Source of the DNA: Cloeon dipterum
Taxonomy: Eukaryota; Arthropoda; Insecta; Ephemeroptera; Baetidae
Assembly: GCF_949628265.1 (NCBI RefSeq)
Contig: NC_088786.1
Location: 18,869,681 to 18,933,680, forward strand
Direction of reading: 5' to 3'
DNA length: 64,000 nucleotides
This document shows, in pieces, positions 1 to 11,341 of this stretch (positions are counted from its first letter, which is position 1; each line of letters starts with the position of its first letter). Made by a program: the position numbers and the translations under genes. The notes under the pieces are model-generated. The model searched no databases. It saw only the letters and a list, made by a program, of their open reading frames with translations, and was not told the DNA's origin.

Positions 1-1751
1 CAGGGTGGTGCCGTGACAAATTTGGTGGAGCATCCGACTCAGATGCGCGCGCCAACGGATCCATTGCGGCCTATCTACATGCCAGTCTTTCTGACCAAGA
101 AGGAACGAAAGAAGATTCGGCGGCAAAATCGTCGGGAGACGTGGAAAGAGGAGCAGGAGAAGATCCGGCTTGGCCTGGAACCGGCACCGGAGCCCAAGCT
201 GCGAATCACCAATCTGATGCGCGTGCTGGGCACTGAGGCCGTGCAGGATCCAACCAAGATCGAGGCGCACGTCCGCGAGCAGATGGCCAAGCGGCAGAAG
301 GCGCACGAGGACGCCAACGCCGCCAGGAAGCTCACTCCTGAAGAGCGCAGGCTTAAGAAAATCAAGAAGATGAAGGAGGACACCACCCTTGGCGTGCAGG
401 TTGCTGTTTTCAGGTGCATCAATCATCTTAATTTTTTTACAAAATTATCTTTTATAACTGCACAGAGTCAAGATAACAGAAAACTGCGTTATTTATTTAT
501 TTTAAATGCTGTGCCCTTGTATTATCAAGCTTGTGACACTGGTTGTCTAGGGATGATTAGGAATAACTGAGTTAAACCGTGTCAGAACGGCCTTGGTGCC
601 AGATGGGCGCCTTAGCCTGAGAGTAAGGCCTGTTCAAGCCTGCAGTTGCCCCAAATGGGAGCTTCCGCTAATTTGCTACTCTAGCTTCTACTGGCCGCAA
701 TGCGTCGCCCAGAAGCCGGATACTAACTAACCCCTATTGCCAAATGGGCCATCAGGGTAGTTGTGTCCTCGAGTCTCCGTCACTGCCAGAAGGGCAAGTG
801 CAAGGGAGTTAAGTAATTAATGAGAAGTTGAACTTACATTTAAGACAATCTCGGCATTAATTAAACTACTCTTATTTGTTGCACTCTTATTTATTATTGA
901 AACTCACGTCTTGCCGTCTCTGCGGCTCTGTACAGAATGCTCATCACCTCTCCGCCACAGGGCGCAAGGAGGTGGCGATTAAATAAATTTAAGTGGGGGA
1001 GTAACTTTAATTCGCCGCTGCAAGCTTTTTACTTTTCAGTAAACAATGAAACTTTTCGACCAGAGAATTTTTGTGGGATTTGTAAGAAACAACCCATTTT
1101 TATATTTTTAATATAATGTGAACCGAAAATTCTTTAATTGTTAAAAAAGTGTTGAAACGAGTGGTAAGAAAATGCAACCTTGTTTAGACTTTTACTGGAT
1201 AATTAAATATCTTATATAATTTATTTTATAATCTGCAGAGTGAGAGACCTGAGCAACCCTTCGAAAAAATTCAAAGTGGAAACAAACGCCAAGCAGCTGT
1301 TCATGACTGGCACTGCAGTGATTTTCAAAGATTGCAATGTAATCATTGTTGAGGGCGGGCCGAAGCAAATGAAGAAGTACAAAAGGTAACAAATTCGCAA
1401 TTCTTAACCATAGATGTAATTTTGTAACTTAAATTTTTTAAGGTTGATGCTGAACCGAATTAAATGGGAAGAGGACAATATCAAGGATGGAGATGGCAAC
1501 GAAGTGCCTAACAAATGTGTGCTTGTTTGGGAGGTGAGCTAAATTTTCTCTTATATTTTTTTTGCAAAACTAATTTCTCATAATTGTTCCAGGGTTCGGA
1601 GAAGAGCAGGTCCTTTTCTGGCGACATTAAGTTCAAGTTATGCCCCACAGAGAGGGTCGCAAGAGAGCTGTTCAAGAAGCACAAAGTAGAACAGCACTGG
1701 GACTTGGCCTACAGTGGAGCTGTTTTGGAAACTGCTCAAGATGCTGGTTGA
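1..1751 (+). CDS. PRPF3: U4/U6 snRNP protein Prp3 (PRPF3), 3' part
   Basis: The gene is cut by the left edge of the window. I read four exons, 1-413, 1239-1385, 1443-1533 and 1593-1751, joined in phase by GT-AG introns and giving 269 residues to a TGA stop. PRPF3 is a core protein of the U4/U6 snRNP and U4/U6.U5 tri-snRNP and acts in pre-mRNA splicing in the nucleus. The first exon carries the basic Prp3 region, with strings such as [16 protein letters not shown] and [16 protein letters not shown]. The later exons give the C-terminal domain, with [28 protein letters not shown] and a terminal segment around [12 protein letters not shown]. This order matches the family's C-terminal half (Prp3 domain, then DUF1115) and runs to the usual end. 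The first visible intron is 825 bp while the next two are under 60 bp; the extra length contains an inserted GC-rich block. The family assignment is very secure. Confidence 0.96.
414..1238 (+). other. PRPF3 intron with GC-rich inserted block
   Basis: This 825-bp intron (donor GT at 414, acceptor AG at 1237-1238) is far longer than its neighbours. Positions about 565-980 are clearly richer in G and C than the AT-rich flanks. The block contains four related short motifs of the form TGCC-A/C-rich-GGG at about 596, 646, 738 and 784, and it is followed by AATAAATTTAA near 980. It resembles the 3' tail of a retroelement or SINE, but I see no coding sequence in it. The class is unproven. Confidence 0.4.
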
Positions 1752-2657
1752 TTGTAAATACTACACGTTTATTTTTCCTTCATTTAGTGTCAGAGGCTCT
1801 TAAAGTTGTCCTTGTGAATATGCAATTTTTTTATTAATTTCTTGTACTATCATTTTTTATAAATATCTCAAAAGCATTAATAATTTCTGTTGAGCTCTGT
1901 CCATTAATTGGGTTAAGATAATTTCTGCTTTCAATCGTCTCCAAACTGAAACCACATTTATTTGTATTTGTGAGAATGAAGCCGACACAATGAAATGGAA
2001 AGATCTATAAAATTATCATGTAAATAAACAACAATAATTAAAAGAATAATATACATTGCATTTTAATGTCGTCCAAAAGATTTTAATTTGGTTGATTCTC
2101 AATATACCTTATGATATTATTAATGCAACTAGAAAGGGAACCTTGTGTCCGTTCCACTCTGGCATGCTTTGTTTTAACATCCCAAAATTCTCAGAGATTT
2201 TTCCATGACGACTTCAGATGGTCCCTATTTTAATTTGAAAGTTCATTTTATTTTATAATCATCAGCAGATAATCATATATTGCAGTACGAAACAGCTGTT
2301 ATACATAATGCATAAGATTCACACGTAATGACTTCTTGTCTATTAATTTAAACATTTAAAAATGTTTGCTTAGCGAAGCAAAACCGATCCTTATAAATAA
2401 ATTAGGTGCTGTAATAAATATAAATCGAGATCAGTTCCCGCCATTTTGACATTAGAGACGCTCTGCGGCAATTATGGAAACTACTCCTTGTCAGGAGCGT
2501 TATTGCAGCCGCTAGCCGGTTATGAATTAGCGTCAGCCGTCAACACCCAGGAGGACAAGGTCACTGCGCCCTGGAACACAGACATTGATGTGACTCAACC
2601 TTGTATGATATTTGAAAAAACTTAAGTTGCGCAACATTGTCATCCCTTTACCATACA
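1752..2657 (+). other. PRPF3 3' UTR and THAP gene upstream region
   Basis: No gene is visible here. An AATAAA at 2023-2028 is the first canonical poly(A) signal after the PRPF3 stop, which would give a 3' UTR of about 290 nt. The segment 2420-2620 is richer in G and C and lies just upstream of the THAP gene, so it probably holds that gene's promoter and 5' UTR. I see no clear TATA box. Confidence 0.4.
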
Positions 2658-4597
2658 ATGCCTATATGTTGTGTCCCTGGATGCTCAACATGCTCCAAAA
2701 CGGCTTACAAGTATCCAAAATTCAAAGGGGTAAAAAATTGATATACATATCATAGATATAGTTTTTATCGTTTTTATTATTAATTATGAACTCACAGTGG
2801 TTGTAAAAAGAAGCTAAAAATTATTAATTAAAATATTATCTTTTTATATTACACATAGGTCCACCCAGTCATAGGCACCAGATTGTTCACTATCCGTCCA
2901 AACCAGAGAAAAGCATGGAGTAAACTTTTGAAAATTGAAGATCCCAATCCCAACTGGAGTAATATGAGAGTATGCTCTAGGCATTTTACCATGAAGCAAT
3001 ACTACAGAGACAAGATTGAACGATTTTTGAAGTCGGGCAAACTTCTGTCAAGAGGAGATACGATTTTGCTCCCTAATGCTGTTCCTGATAAATGCCTACC
3101 AGGTGATGCTGACGAGGAGCAAAACCTTGAAGAAGTTGACGACGTTTTTGACAGAAAAATCTACAGAGCTCGTAAAGCCAGCATCAAGTATGTATATTTA
3201 TATGCAGAATGCAAAAATTTAATCAATTTTATTTTACAATATGTACATGATTAAATTAAAATTTTAGAAGGTAGTGCGATTTCATATAATATTCATTGAA
3301 TATTAAATACATGAAATTAGATACAAGTTTATTTACTTTCCAGAAAATGCATAATGGAGAAGAGTGTTGAATCAAGCCCGTCTTATTCGGAAGACAGCCA
3401 TGAGTGCGACCCTGCTGAGGGTGGAGGGGCTGCCGAGTATTTATATTAAAATTAGAAACTTCAAATTTTTAAATATTATAATAACAGCAATCTTGCCTTG
3501 AATGAAGCTTGTCCAACTTTGGCCATGGAAATTGAATTGGACTCCTGCCCAATCAATTCAGTGAGCAGACAAGAAAGTGCTGGTGACTCACTAGAAAACA
3601 TATCAGCACCTGAGGTGCCTGGATCGCATCATGAAGGGAAAGGTTTGATTGACGTCGAGCAACAAGGTGCCTCAAGCAAATTGTGAGTAAAATAATTTGT
3701 AACTTAATCTATGATACTAGCCAAACCATTTAAATGATATGTTGTAGATCTCAAAATAGTGCTAGTGACGTTCAGCAAGGCTCATCAATCGTCAACTTGC
3801 TCTCTTCAGTAGGGCTTGGAACTTCTCGACCCTACCTAAGGTTAGTATTATTTGTTTGCCATTCAAATGTTGTTTCATAAAATTTTCAACAAGTCAAGGA
3901 AAATATATTTTTCCAAATATATAAACCAGTTCTCCCATGTCTTGAGTTAGCTGCTGGTTTCATTCATGTCAAAATATGTAACATAATATTATAAATTATG
4001 TTGGAAGGCTTTGTAAAATGAACTACGAAGAGGACTTGCCTGAACATGCTCAAAGGTACGAGGGATTCTTCAATAAATATCCCTGTGAGGTTGTAACCAG
4101 GTATGCACTAATTTTATATTATATATATGAATTTACGTATTTAAAACAATATCAAATTTTATGGGGAAAATTTAGCACTACTTTAAAGTTGGGCAGAAAA
4201 ATAATAAGTACTTCAATTAAACAGGAAATTTCTCACGGATACAAAACAGACAGCAATAAAGGCTGATTTATGGATTCAAAATATGGAGAGGCAAGTGCTT
4301 GACCTGGAAATGGAGCTAATGAAGTCCAAATCAAGGGAGGAAACCCTTGCAAATGAAGTGAAGAGGCGTGAGGAAACATATGAGAAAGCTATGGAGAATC
4401 TTCGTAGTGTATTCAGCAAATCACAACTTGACAGACTCATTGAAAATAAAAACACTCCATGGAGCGACGATGACTCCAAGAAAGCACTGACATTGTTGGA
4501 GGCAAGCAGCCAGGCGTATGATATGATCAAAAGGGTGTACAAGATCCCAATGCCCTGTGAGTCAGCCCTCAGAAATCAAGTGGCATCAATGAAATAA
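2658..4597 (+). CDS. THAP zinc-finger protein with truncated P-element-type transposase region
   Basis: Seven exons (2658-2729, 2859-3187, 3344-3436, 3488-3682, 3748-3840, 4008-4100, 4225-4597) join in phase to give 415 residues. The start is the ATG of MPICCVPGC, the usual THAP N terminus. The THAP C2CH finger uses Cys 4 or 5, Cys 9, Cys 63 and His 66; Trp 44, Phe 67 and an AVP box (NAVPDKCLP) are also present. THAP domains bind DNA. The middle (about 110-290) is acidic, Ser-rich and low complexity. Residues about 312-355 form a charged coiled coil. The last 60 residues (FSKSQLDRLI, then WSDDDSKKALTLLEASSQAY, then KIPMP) resemble the segment just before the catalytic domain in P-element and THAP9 transposases. 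The RNase H-like catalytic part is absent: a stop ends the protein there. It could be a domesticated DNA-binding regulator or a decayed copy; the intact splicing and open frame favour a working gene. Confidence 0.85.
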
Positions 4598-4710
4598 TGC
4601 AAAAGGCAGGTCGGATTTTCGTGATGGAAATCTTACTCTCATCCCAACCTGAAAATCTGGCCCTGGTGTAGGGTATGAGTTGATTTATTGATTTGCACAG
4701 ATTGAAACTC

Positions 4711-4716
4711 AATAAA
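4711..4716 (+). promoter_or_regulatory. Poly(A) signal AATAAA of the THAP gene
   Basis: A perfect AATAAA lies 114 nt after the THAP gene stop codon at 4595-4597, a normal distance for a short 3' UTR. This supports the stop codon as the true end of the transcript's coding part. Confidence 0.6.
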
Positions 4717-7544
4717 GTCAACATAGTTGAGAATTTAAGGAATTTTTCTCTTGTGCCTCGTTCAGACAAAATATATTATAGTCCAAATTTAAGCAGAGAT
4801 GCCTTATTCTACAGCGGACATTGATGACAACGCTTACAATTTTTTCCGTAGTATTAAACGACCATGACCTACCGCTTGAATCATGCATGGTATTTCTGTT
4901 TTAAAGCAATAATTTTGCGTTTGAATAACCCTGACAATTTTCCTGTGTGAATTAGTTTTTTTAAGAGTCGATCAAAATTTTGATTTCATAGACGCAGCAA
5001 TCTAGTGGAAGTAAATCAATCGAGAGTAAAAATATGCGTGTTAATTCACTGACTGAGGAGGTAGCCGCTAAGACCTGAGTGAGGACGAGGAGGACGGTGG
5101 CCAATAAACGCGATCTGTGGCGTTTTAATTAACAGTCACTTGAAGAAGCGTCCCTCAGGCAGGGTGGAAAAAGCAGCAGGACAAGGTCTCACGGCTCCCT
5201 CCAAGAACATCAACACCATGTCCCTGAATCCGTGCGCGTACTTAAGAGCACCGTGTTGAGCAATAATAAGGTATTCTAAAATTTAAAAATCCGAGAGGTG
5301 TTATACATAACGCTGCGTGGTAGCGCCTTTCCCTAGTAACCTTTGACAAACTCTAAATTCTGAGTTGGTTGTTAAGCGATTTTTGCAACCCTGCGATATA
5401 TATGTAACCCAAAACTTTGATAGCATCTATTTTTTGTTTAATTTTTTCCCAATACGTTAAAAACTGCATTATTTATGTTTTCAAATGATACTAGCAAAAA
5501 GAGACGCTTTTCAACAGTAGAACGCATTTTATTTTAGGAGATTTTACAGAATATTTCTTTACAAATTCACAACATTTAGCAGAGTTTGGTTCAATCAGGA
5601 TGGAGTATCATATTAGAACGGTAACATGGTGCAAAGTGCATTTATTTCAAGTCAAAACTAATATTCTAAAGTCAATTGTCTGCCCTTGGGCTGCTTAATA
5701 ACAGTTATTTTAAGGCCAAAACAACTGCCCCAACAACGCAATCAAATAATATCTTCTGCAAAGGCAAATTTTTGCTGAGTACGGAAAAAGGCTCCAAAGC
5801 TCAACAATCAGGAGGGAATTTCACTTGGGAGCATGGAACTGATGGTCATTTAAAAATAATTTTGGAGAAACTTGAAGTGTGTGTACCAGTTTTTAGTTAT
5901 TGATTTTGCTATTAGATCTTAAGAGTGTATAGAGTTTTGAGCCGTTTTAGCAGTCATTAGCGAAACAGCAGCTAAAAGCAATAGGTCTTCCTCAAAACTG
6001 ATTGTGAAAGTTTCATCAGTATAAGACGTCAGTCAATTTAATTTTCACAATTTTACTAATTATTTATCCTTGGAAATTTAAATATAGATAAATTTATTTT
6101 AACTGAACTGCAGTCCACTTCGTATTTTCTTATTACTACGTTTAAAATAGCTGCGCGCGATAGTTTTATGTGCTACTCTATGCATCAGAGTATTTATTTA
6201 TTAATATATTGTTCTATTGTGTCAACCCGTTGGTGGATTTTTTTGTAATGTATTTCACTGCCTTATTTTTACTACTGCTGCTCTGAGAGAAGACTTCCCA
6301 TTTCAATAAATATGGAAGGGATAGGAAGAAATTTGAGCTCTAGAAAAGGGAGATTAGAACTTGCATTTTTGTCAAAAAATTTGCCAATTTGTTTGTTTTC
6401 AACAGATTTGTTCGTAATTTAAAAAATGAGAAGCTCCAACAGAACCATTCAAGATTATAAACCCAGTTTCAAAATTTCAATGTAAATATCACACGAATTA
6501 CAATAGTATAACATGTTTTCCTTTTGCAACATCAACGGAAATAACATATATTTTATGTGTTGATGTTAGTTTTTTTAACAAATAGCAGATACACAAAGTA
6601 ATGAGAGAAACCTTTTATTAGTTATGATATGGTCGATTTTTTTAACAAGTTTGCTTTGTTTTAAAGTCGCATCTGCTCGGTGATCGCGTTTTGAAGAGTT
6701 TAAGGCCTTTTTTTAATACCACAACAGCAACAACACCATCTGAAGACATTCACAAGTATATTTATTTATTTGGAAAAGGTCTTTAAATTCTAGCTTCATA
6801 TCATATGGTCTGACGCAAATAATAGCAGCATTTTAAAATGGACAGTTATTTGACAAATGCGGCGTAAAATATATGTTATCGAAGGCCAACCTTGAGAACA
6901 ATTTTGAGCCAGTTCAAAAGTTTCAAAAATTTAACTCGAGCTGTCACTCGAGCATTTTCGTAATACCACAATGGGAAGTTAGTTTTACTGAGGAATTCCA
7001 TATCAAGTGTCATAAATTGCCAAAAAACTGAACCCTCTCATCAGGCTTTTCCTCGAAACTCAGCATTCAGTATCAACCCCATCTGTACCATCGGAAGCTG
7101 ACACAAAGTGTTAGATAAAAGGCAATCAATTTGGTATATCGGTCAAATATCATTTTTAATTTTTAAAAGAATAATAGAATTTCCTAAGACAGGCACGAAA
7201 AGTTACGTTTTTTTTAAATAACGCCACATATGCTCAATTTGATTATCTCGGCTACCAGATGAGCAGATGAGATAAACTCTATGCAATTTGAAAATTAATC
7301 AAGTGGCTAAAAACTCGGCAGTAAAATAGTTTAGGTCAAAGGTCTTTAAAATTGCCAGACCAATAATTAAATACATTGTGCGCTGTTGTCTCAAACAAGT
7401 GGATTACTCTTATTAGTGCCCCCTGATGAGCGTAGAAGGTTTCAGGGTGGTAGCCCCTACCTCTTTTCATCCTCCCTCATCCCTCGTCTCGTTTTACAGC
7501 GCTAATTGAACACCGTAGTTGGCCTTGAATGTTTGATTTTATTT

Positions 7545-7700
7545 ACTTAACTGGCGAAATTAATCACGATTTTACAGAGGGAGACAGTGCTGACCGCTTC
7601 ATTGGCTCACAAACTTTGTAGCTGAATTTTTTAGACATTTAAACGGCAACCAGGCAAAATTTGAGCCCATTCTTAATTTTTAGATAATATTTTAGGCAAA
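7545..7700 (+). repeat. Dispersed repeat family, copy 1 (partial)
   Basis: This stretch shares diagnostic words, in the same order, with copies near 19160, 35435 and 40488: GAGACAGTGCTGACCGCTTC, then CATTTAAACGGCAACCAGG, then CAAAATTTGAGCCC. It is diverged and seems to lack the left part seen in the other copies. No coding capacity is visible. It is probably a non-autonomous transposable element. Confidence 0.5.
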
Positions 7701-7928
7701 GAAAGAAATTATTAGTGGAAATAAACTCTGAATTTCAACGAGGATGAAGTCTGTTATTCTATTTTCACTGCAGCAAACCTCGCGTGAAAAAATATTATCA
7801 AGAAAAAAATATTTTTTCACAATTATTCAGTACAGTTCCACTTTAATAAGTTGAAATTAGTGTTTTTAGCGTCTTATATGTTTTCAGCCAGCAATCAGAA
7901 TATTTCAATTCTGAGGCAAATTTTTTGT

Positions 7929-7934
7929 TTTATT
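7929..7934 (-). promoter_or_regulatory. Candidate poly(A) signal for the gene at 8199-11269
   Basis: On the minus strand this reads AATAAA, 265 nt past the stop codon. It is the nearest canonical signal that I found downstream of that gene. Confidence 0.4.
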
Positions 7935-8198
7935 AAATCGATTGACCCTTCGCAACTTTGTGTCACCCTCCCAATGGAATAAGAGCCACTCCAATCTTGA
8001 TTTTTAAAGAAAAAAACAATTTTCCAACAAATTATCTACTCGCAATCAACTTTTTGTCCAATTTCGGGCTCAAAGTAAAACAAGAATTTAAAAAAATGGG
8101 CCAAAAACAATTAGTTAATCAGATTTTGGCACAACCAAACGTGTGCACGGCCCCTTTCAGCTGCTGAGCTCTGCCAGGGCAGTCAGGTCGGCGCTGTG

Positions 8199-11100
8199 TC
8201 AGTTGGTGGGGGCGGGCGGGGGCAGCGGATCGAGCACCGCGTCCTCCAGCGTGTGCAGCCAGTTGAAAATCATCACGTTGCGTTCGTACTTGCTCAGCGG
8301 CTTGCCTCGTTCCTTCTCAATGTCCCTGATGGTCAGCGGCAGGTTGCGGCTCCTCCTGCGGCCAGGGTCGGCCGCGCCGGGCACCCGCAACAGTGACCCT
8401 GACGACCCAGCCACTCCAGCGGGCGGGCTGCTCATGTCCGCCGCGCTCATCCGCTCTAACACGCGACACGTGGCTAGCAGGCGCCGGTGCAAATAGTGGC
8501 TGCAAAGAGAAAAATTTAAATTACACCATAACCAAAATTCTAGCTTCGCAATGTCGAAATTTTAAGGATGAAATACATTATTGTATAATAATTGTAATTC
8601 AATTAGAGGCCTTGGCCAGCCGCGCCAGCCACCGATCAAAGAGTCGTAAAAATTGAAAAAAGTATACTGTACGGGAGAAAAAATTGGCATCTTATTAGAG
8701 CAGGACCATTTCTGTATTGAAATATGAAAAAAAAACAGCTCGCTATATACATACGGAAGAAGCTGCGTGCATTTAATTTCTTCTGACAATTATGACAACC
8801 TCGCGTGCTTCTGCCTTCACTGGAATTTACCAAGAAAACACTATTTTAGCCTTTTTCACTGAAGTATTTTCAATTTTTGCATACTTATTTCGTAAAATAT
8901 ATATTTTATTATAACTCCTCTTAAAATTCATATTGAGTTAGATAAATTTGTCCAGGTAAGAATTAATTAAACTAGATAATATTATAATTAACAAAATGAT
9001 GTGGGTGTTTAAATATTTGATGAAATTTGACGACAGACTTTAGCTTGGAAAATAATTTTAGGGAGTGGAGGAATGGAACATTTGGACTCAATTTTTCACC
9101 ATTTTTTGTCACTCTTGCCAGTTAAAATTATTAATTTTTGTGAAATAAATACACAGTGTCGAAGGAAAACGCCACTGGGCGTGTGTGTGTGTGACGTGGG
9201 TTTTGCGCGTGTAAACAGGTCTAGTCGATAGTTACAGAGAGACATGAACAAATCGATCGGAGTTACGCACCGAGCGCTATAAAATTGTAGAACAGCGAGG
9301 CTTGTATCCAGCGCGCCTAGAAAGACACTTCTATTATTTGTCTTTACTGTTGTGTAAGTGCCTGACGCGAGGAGATACGCAGCACGCTCGACAGGCGAGT
9401 CTTTCCGGTTGCCTACACACAACTGCCATTGTCGGCATGTACGCTGGCGGGCATTCTTGGTGCGCGTGTACGTGCCCCTAATTCGCGCTTGCCCCAGCAC
9501 GATTTGACACAAGAAGAGTGGGTGAGCTCGTTACGTGCCAAAACTTCATTTGGCCCCTCGGTGTTCGGATGATAAACAGAGAGTTGTTTTGTACACAGAG
9601 GAAAGCAGGCCAAATTGGATAAAGCAGGCTCGTGTCCCGATTTAATTAGCTTGAAACTCGCGTGTTCTTCCGCAATCGTTAATGTTACTGGGATACCTGT
9701 TCCAATATGAATAATCTAAATATATTAAACTAATGTGAATTTATTTTCACCAGTTAAAAACATTTATTTAGAAAATAATGTATTTAGTTGAATATTTCTC
9801 TGCTCACAAAATTTAAGTTCGTTTTAGTTTAACCTTGTTTGATTGCATTGTTAATATTGATCTTACACTTTGTAGTTATGTAGATTGGATGTATGGTGCT
9901 TCATTGATAATTTTTAAATCAAAATCATTTAAGATTTTGCATTTTGGCACCATAAACACGATAGTTGATTGCAGTGTTTTTTTAAATTGTTCTAATGTTG
10001 CATAGATCCATTTTTCAAGGCATGATTATTTTTTTTCTCATCCATATCCGATCTACAGGTAAGCTTCTTCAAAGCTAACAAATAGGCTTTAATTAAATCC
10101 TCAAGGATTAATTTATGTAATAGTAAAAAGGTATATTTTCTATGGTTGTTCTATTCAATTTTATGCTGACGTTATTTTCCAGTAAATGAGTGATTTAGTA
10201 ATGTTGTCAAAAGATACAATAATTATCTGAATTAGTGGGTTTTATTCAATTCAACTTTATCCTAAATCGATCTTAATTCCTCTGTGTGGTTTGTCCGAAT
10301 TATGAATTCTGTTCTTGAGGGGGAGTAGTCAAAAGTACGATAATATTGAATGGATACCGTTCAGAAAAATATGTCACAATAAATTGGACAAATTGGAAAA
10401 TTCTACGGTCAAAAAGTGAAATTAAAAAACAAAGTGCTCCAATTGATCCTGTTATGGATCTCTCACACAATTTGTAAATTCCACTTCCTGGCCGTTGAAG
10501 CAAATGGACAAATTTTCACTTCCAACAGAGGAATATTTCTCCAGTTAGTTTTAACATCTTTTCCAACACAAATTAAAATCGATGTGAATTTTCTGACCGT
10601 AGGATATTTTAATTTTTCTGTACATTCTATGTATGCGATTCGAAAGTATTAAAATTGCACGATTGTGCGCTTATTATTTTTTGACCGATAGGAAACGCAG
10701 AAAAATGGTCGGTTGTCGAGATCTAAAAGCCCTGTTATATTCAAAGGGTCTGATTTAAAGTTCAAGTACCTTCTGACGCGTTTGTTGACGCTGCGCACGA
10801 GGTCTGCTGGCGTGAAGGGTTGCGCGCCGTGGGAGAGCGGACTGGGCAGGTTGCTGTGCGGCTCGCCGATGGCCACCCAGGTGGAGCACGACCGGGACAC
10901 GTTCTGCAGGCGCGAGTTGGTGGCACTGGCGAGGTCGAAGTGCCGCTGGCAGCACAGCACCAGCTCCGACACGGCGTTGCGGGGCCGCGGCGGCGAGCTG
11001 GCAGCGGCGCCATCGGCGTCGCTGAGCTCGCTGGCGCTGAAGCTGCGGCGCAGACCGAGCGCTGCCGACAGCTGCGCGCAGGTCCTCAGCAGGTCGGCGT

Positions 11101-11269
11101 CCTCCTCGAAGGGCGGCGGCTCCCTGATCAGCACCGGGTTGGGGCTCGGGCCCCGCGGCCGCTTCAGGTCCGTCGAACTCACCGAAAACACGGACAGCGA
11201 CGTGTTGATCGACTCGTGGCTCGGCGAACGCAGCAGCGGCACCGGAGACTTACTTTCGAGTTTGGACAT
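8199..11269 (-). CDS. Unrecognised conserved-looking protein, two exons
   Basis: Exons 11269-10770 and 8499-8199 join in phase (AG from the first plus C from the second makes Ser) over a 2.27-kb GT-AG intron, giving 266 residues. I chose the ATG of MSKLESKSPVPLL at 11269; the frame is open further upstream only from a GTG. The N-terminal third is Ser/Pro-rich with phosphosite-like patches (RSPSHESINTSLSVFSVSS, RRSFSASELSD). A middle block (NAVSELVLCCQRHFDLASA, STWVAIGEP, FTPADLVRSVNKRV) and a C-terminal block (LPLTIRDIEKERGKPLSKYE, then MIFNWLHTLEDA) look like folded, conserved segments. I see no signal peptide or membrane span, so it is probably intracellular. Both exons are strongly GC-rich compared with the flanks. 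I do not recognise the family and assign no function. Confidence 0.8.
8500..10769 (-). other. Intron of the unrecognised two-exon gene
   Basis: The donor is GTACTT read on the minus strand (GT at 10769-10768) and the acceptor is TTTGCAG (AG at 8501-8500). Inside I see only AT-rich DNA and a moderately GC-rich patch at 9160-9610 with a short TG run. The open frames in that patch look like chance frames. No additional exon is needed because the phases fit. Confidence 0.6.
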
Positions 11270-11341
11270 TTCGGCTCGCCGGCCGCGTCTCGCCCCCGTC
11301 TGTTTTTCTGCTGGCTGACGGATGGACGGCCTGCCAGCCAC

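Larger units (their letters stand above)
4720..8198. other. Intergenic region without recognisable genes
   Basis: About 3.5 kb lies between the THAP gene and the convergent two-exon gene on the minus strand. It is AT-rich, and the only open frames are short and unlike known proteins. It holds one member of the dispersed repeat family (about 7545-7700). It also holds AATAAA on the minus strand at 7929-7934, a plausible poly(A) signal for the gene ending at 8199. A patch at 5040-5240 is GC-richer and could be an old promoter or exon, but I cannot assign it. Confidence 0.4.

Noticed and set aside
13-570. Reading the PRPF3 first exon through to a stop at 570
   Set aside because: The frame runs past a valid GT donor at 414 into intron. 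The spliced product continues the family sequence exactly, so the extension is not coding.
9096-9512. 138-codon minus-strand frame inside the intron of the unrecognised gene
   Set aside because: No motif, no fitting splice sites in phase with the two flanking exons, and a chance-like composition in a GC-richer patch.
11270-11341. Upstream GTG start for the unrecognised gene
   Set aside because: GTG is rarely used as a start in animals, and the ATG at 11269 has a good context (GAA before ATG).
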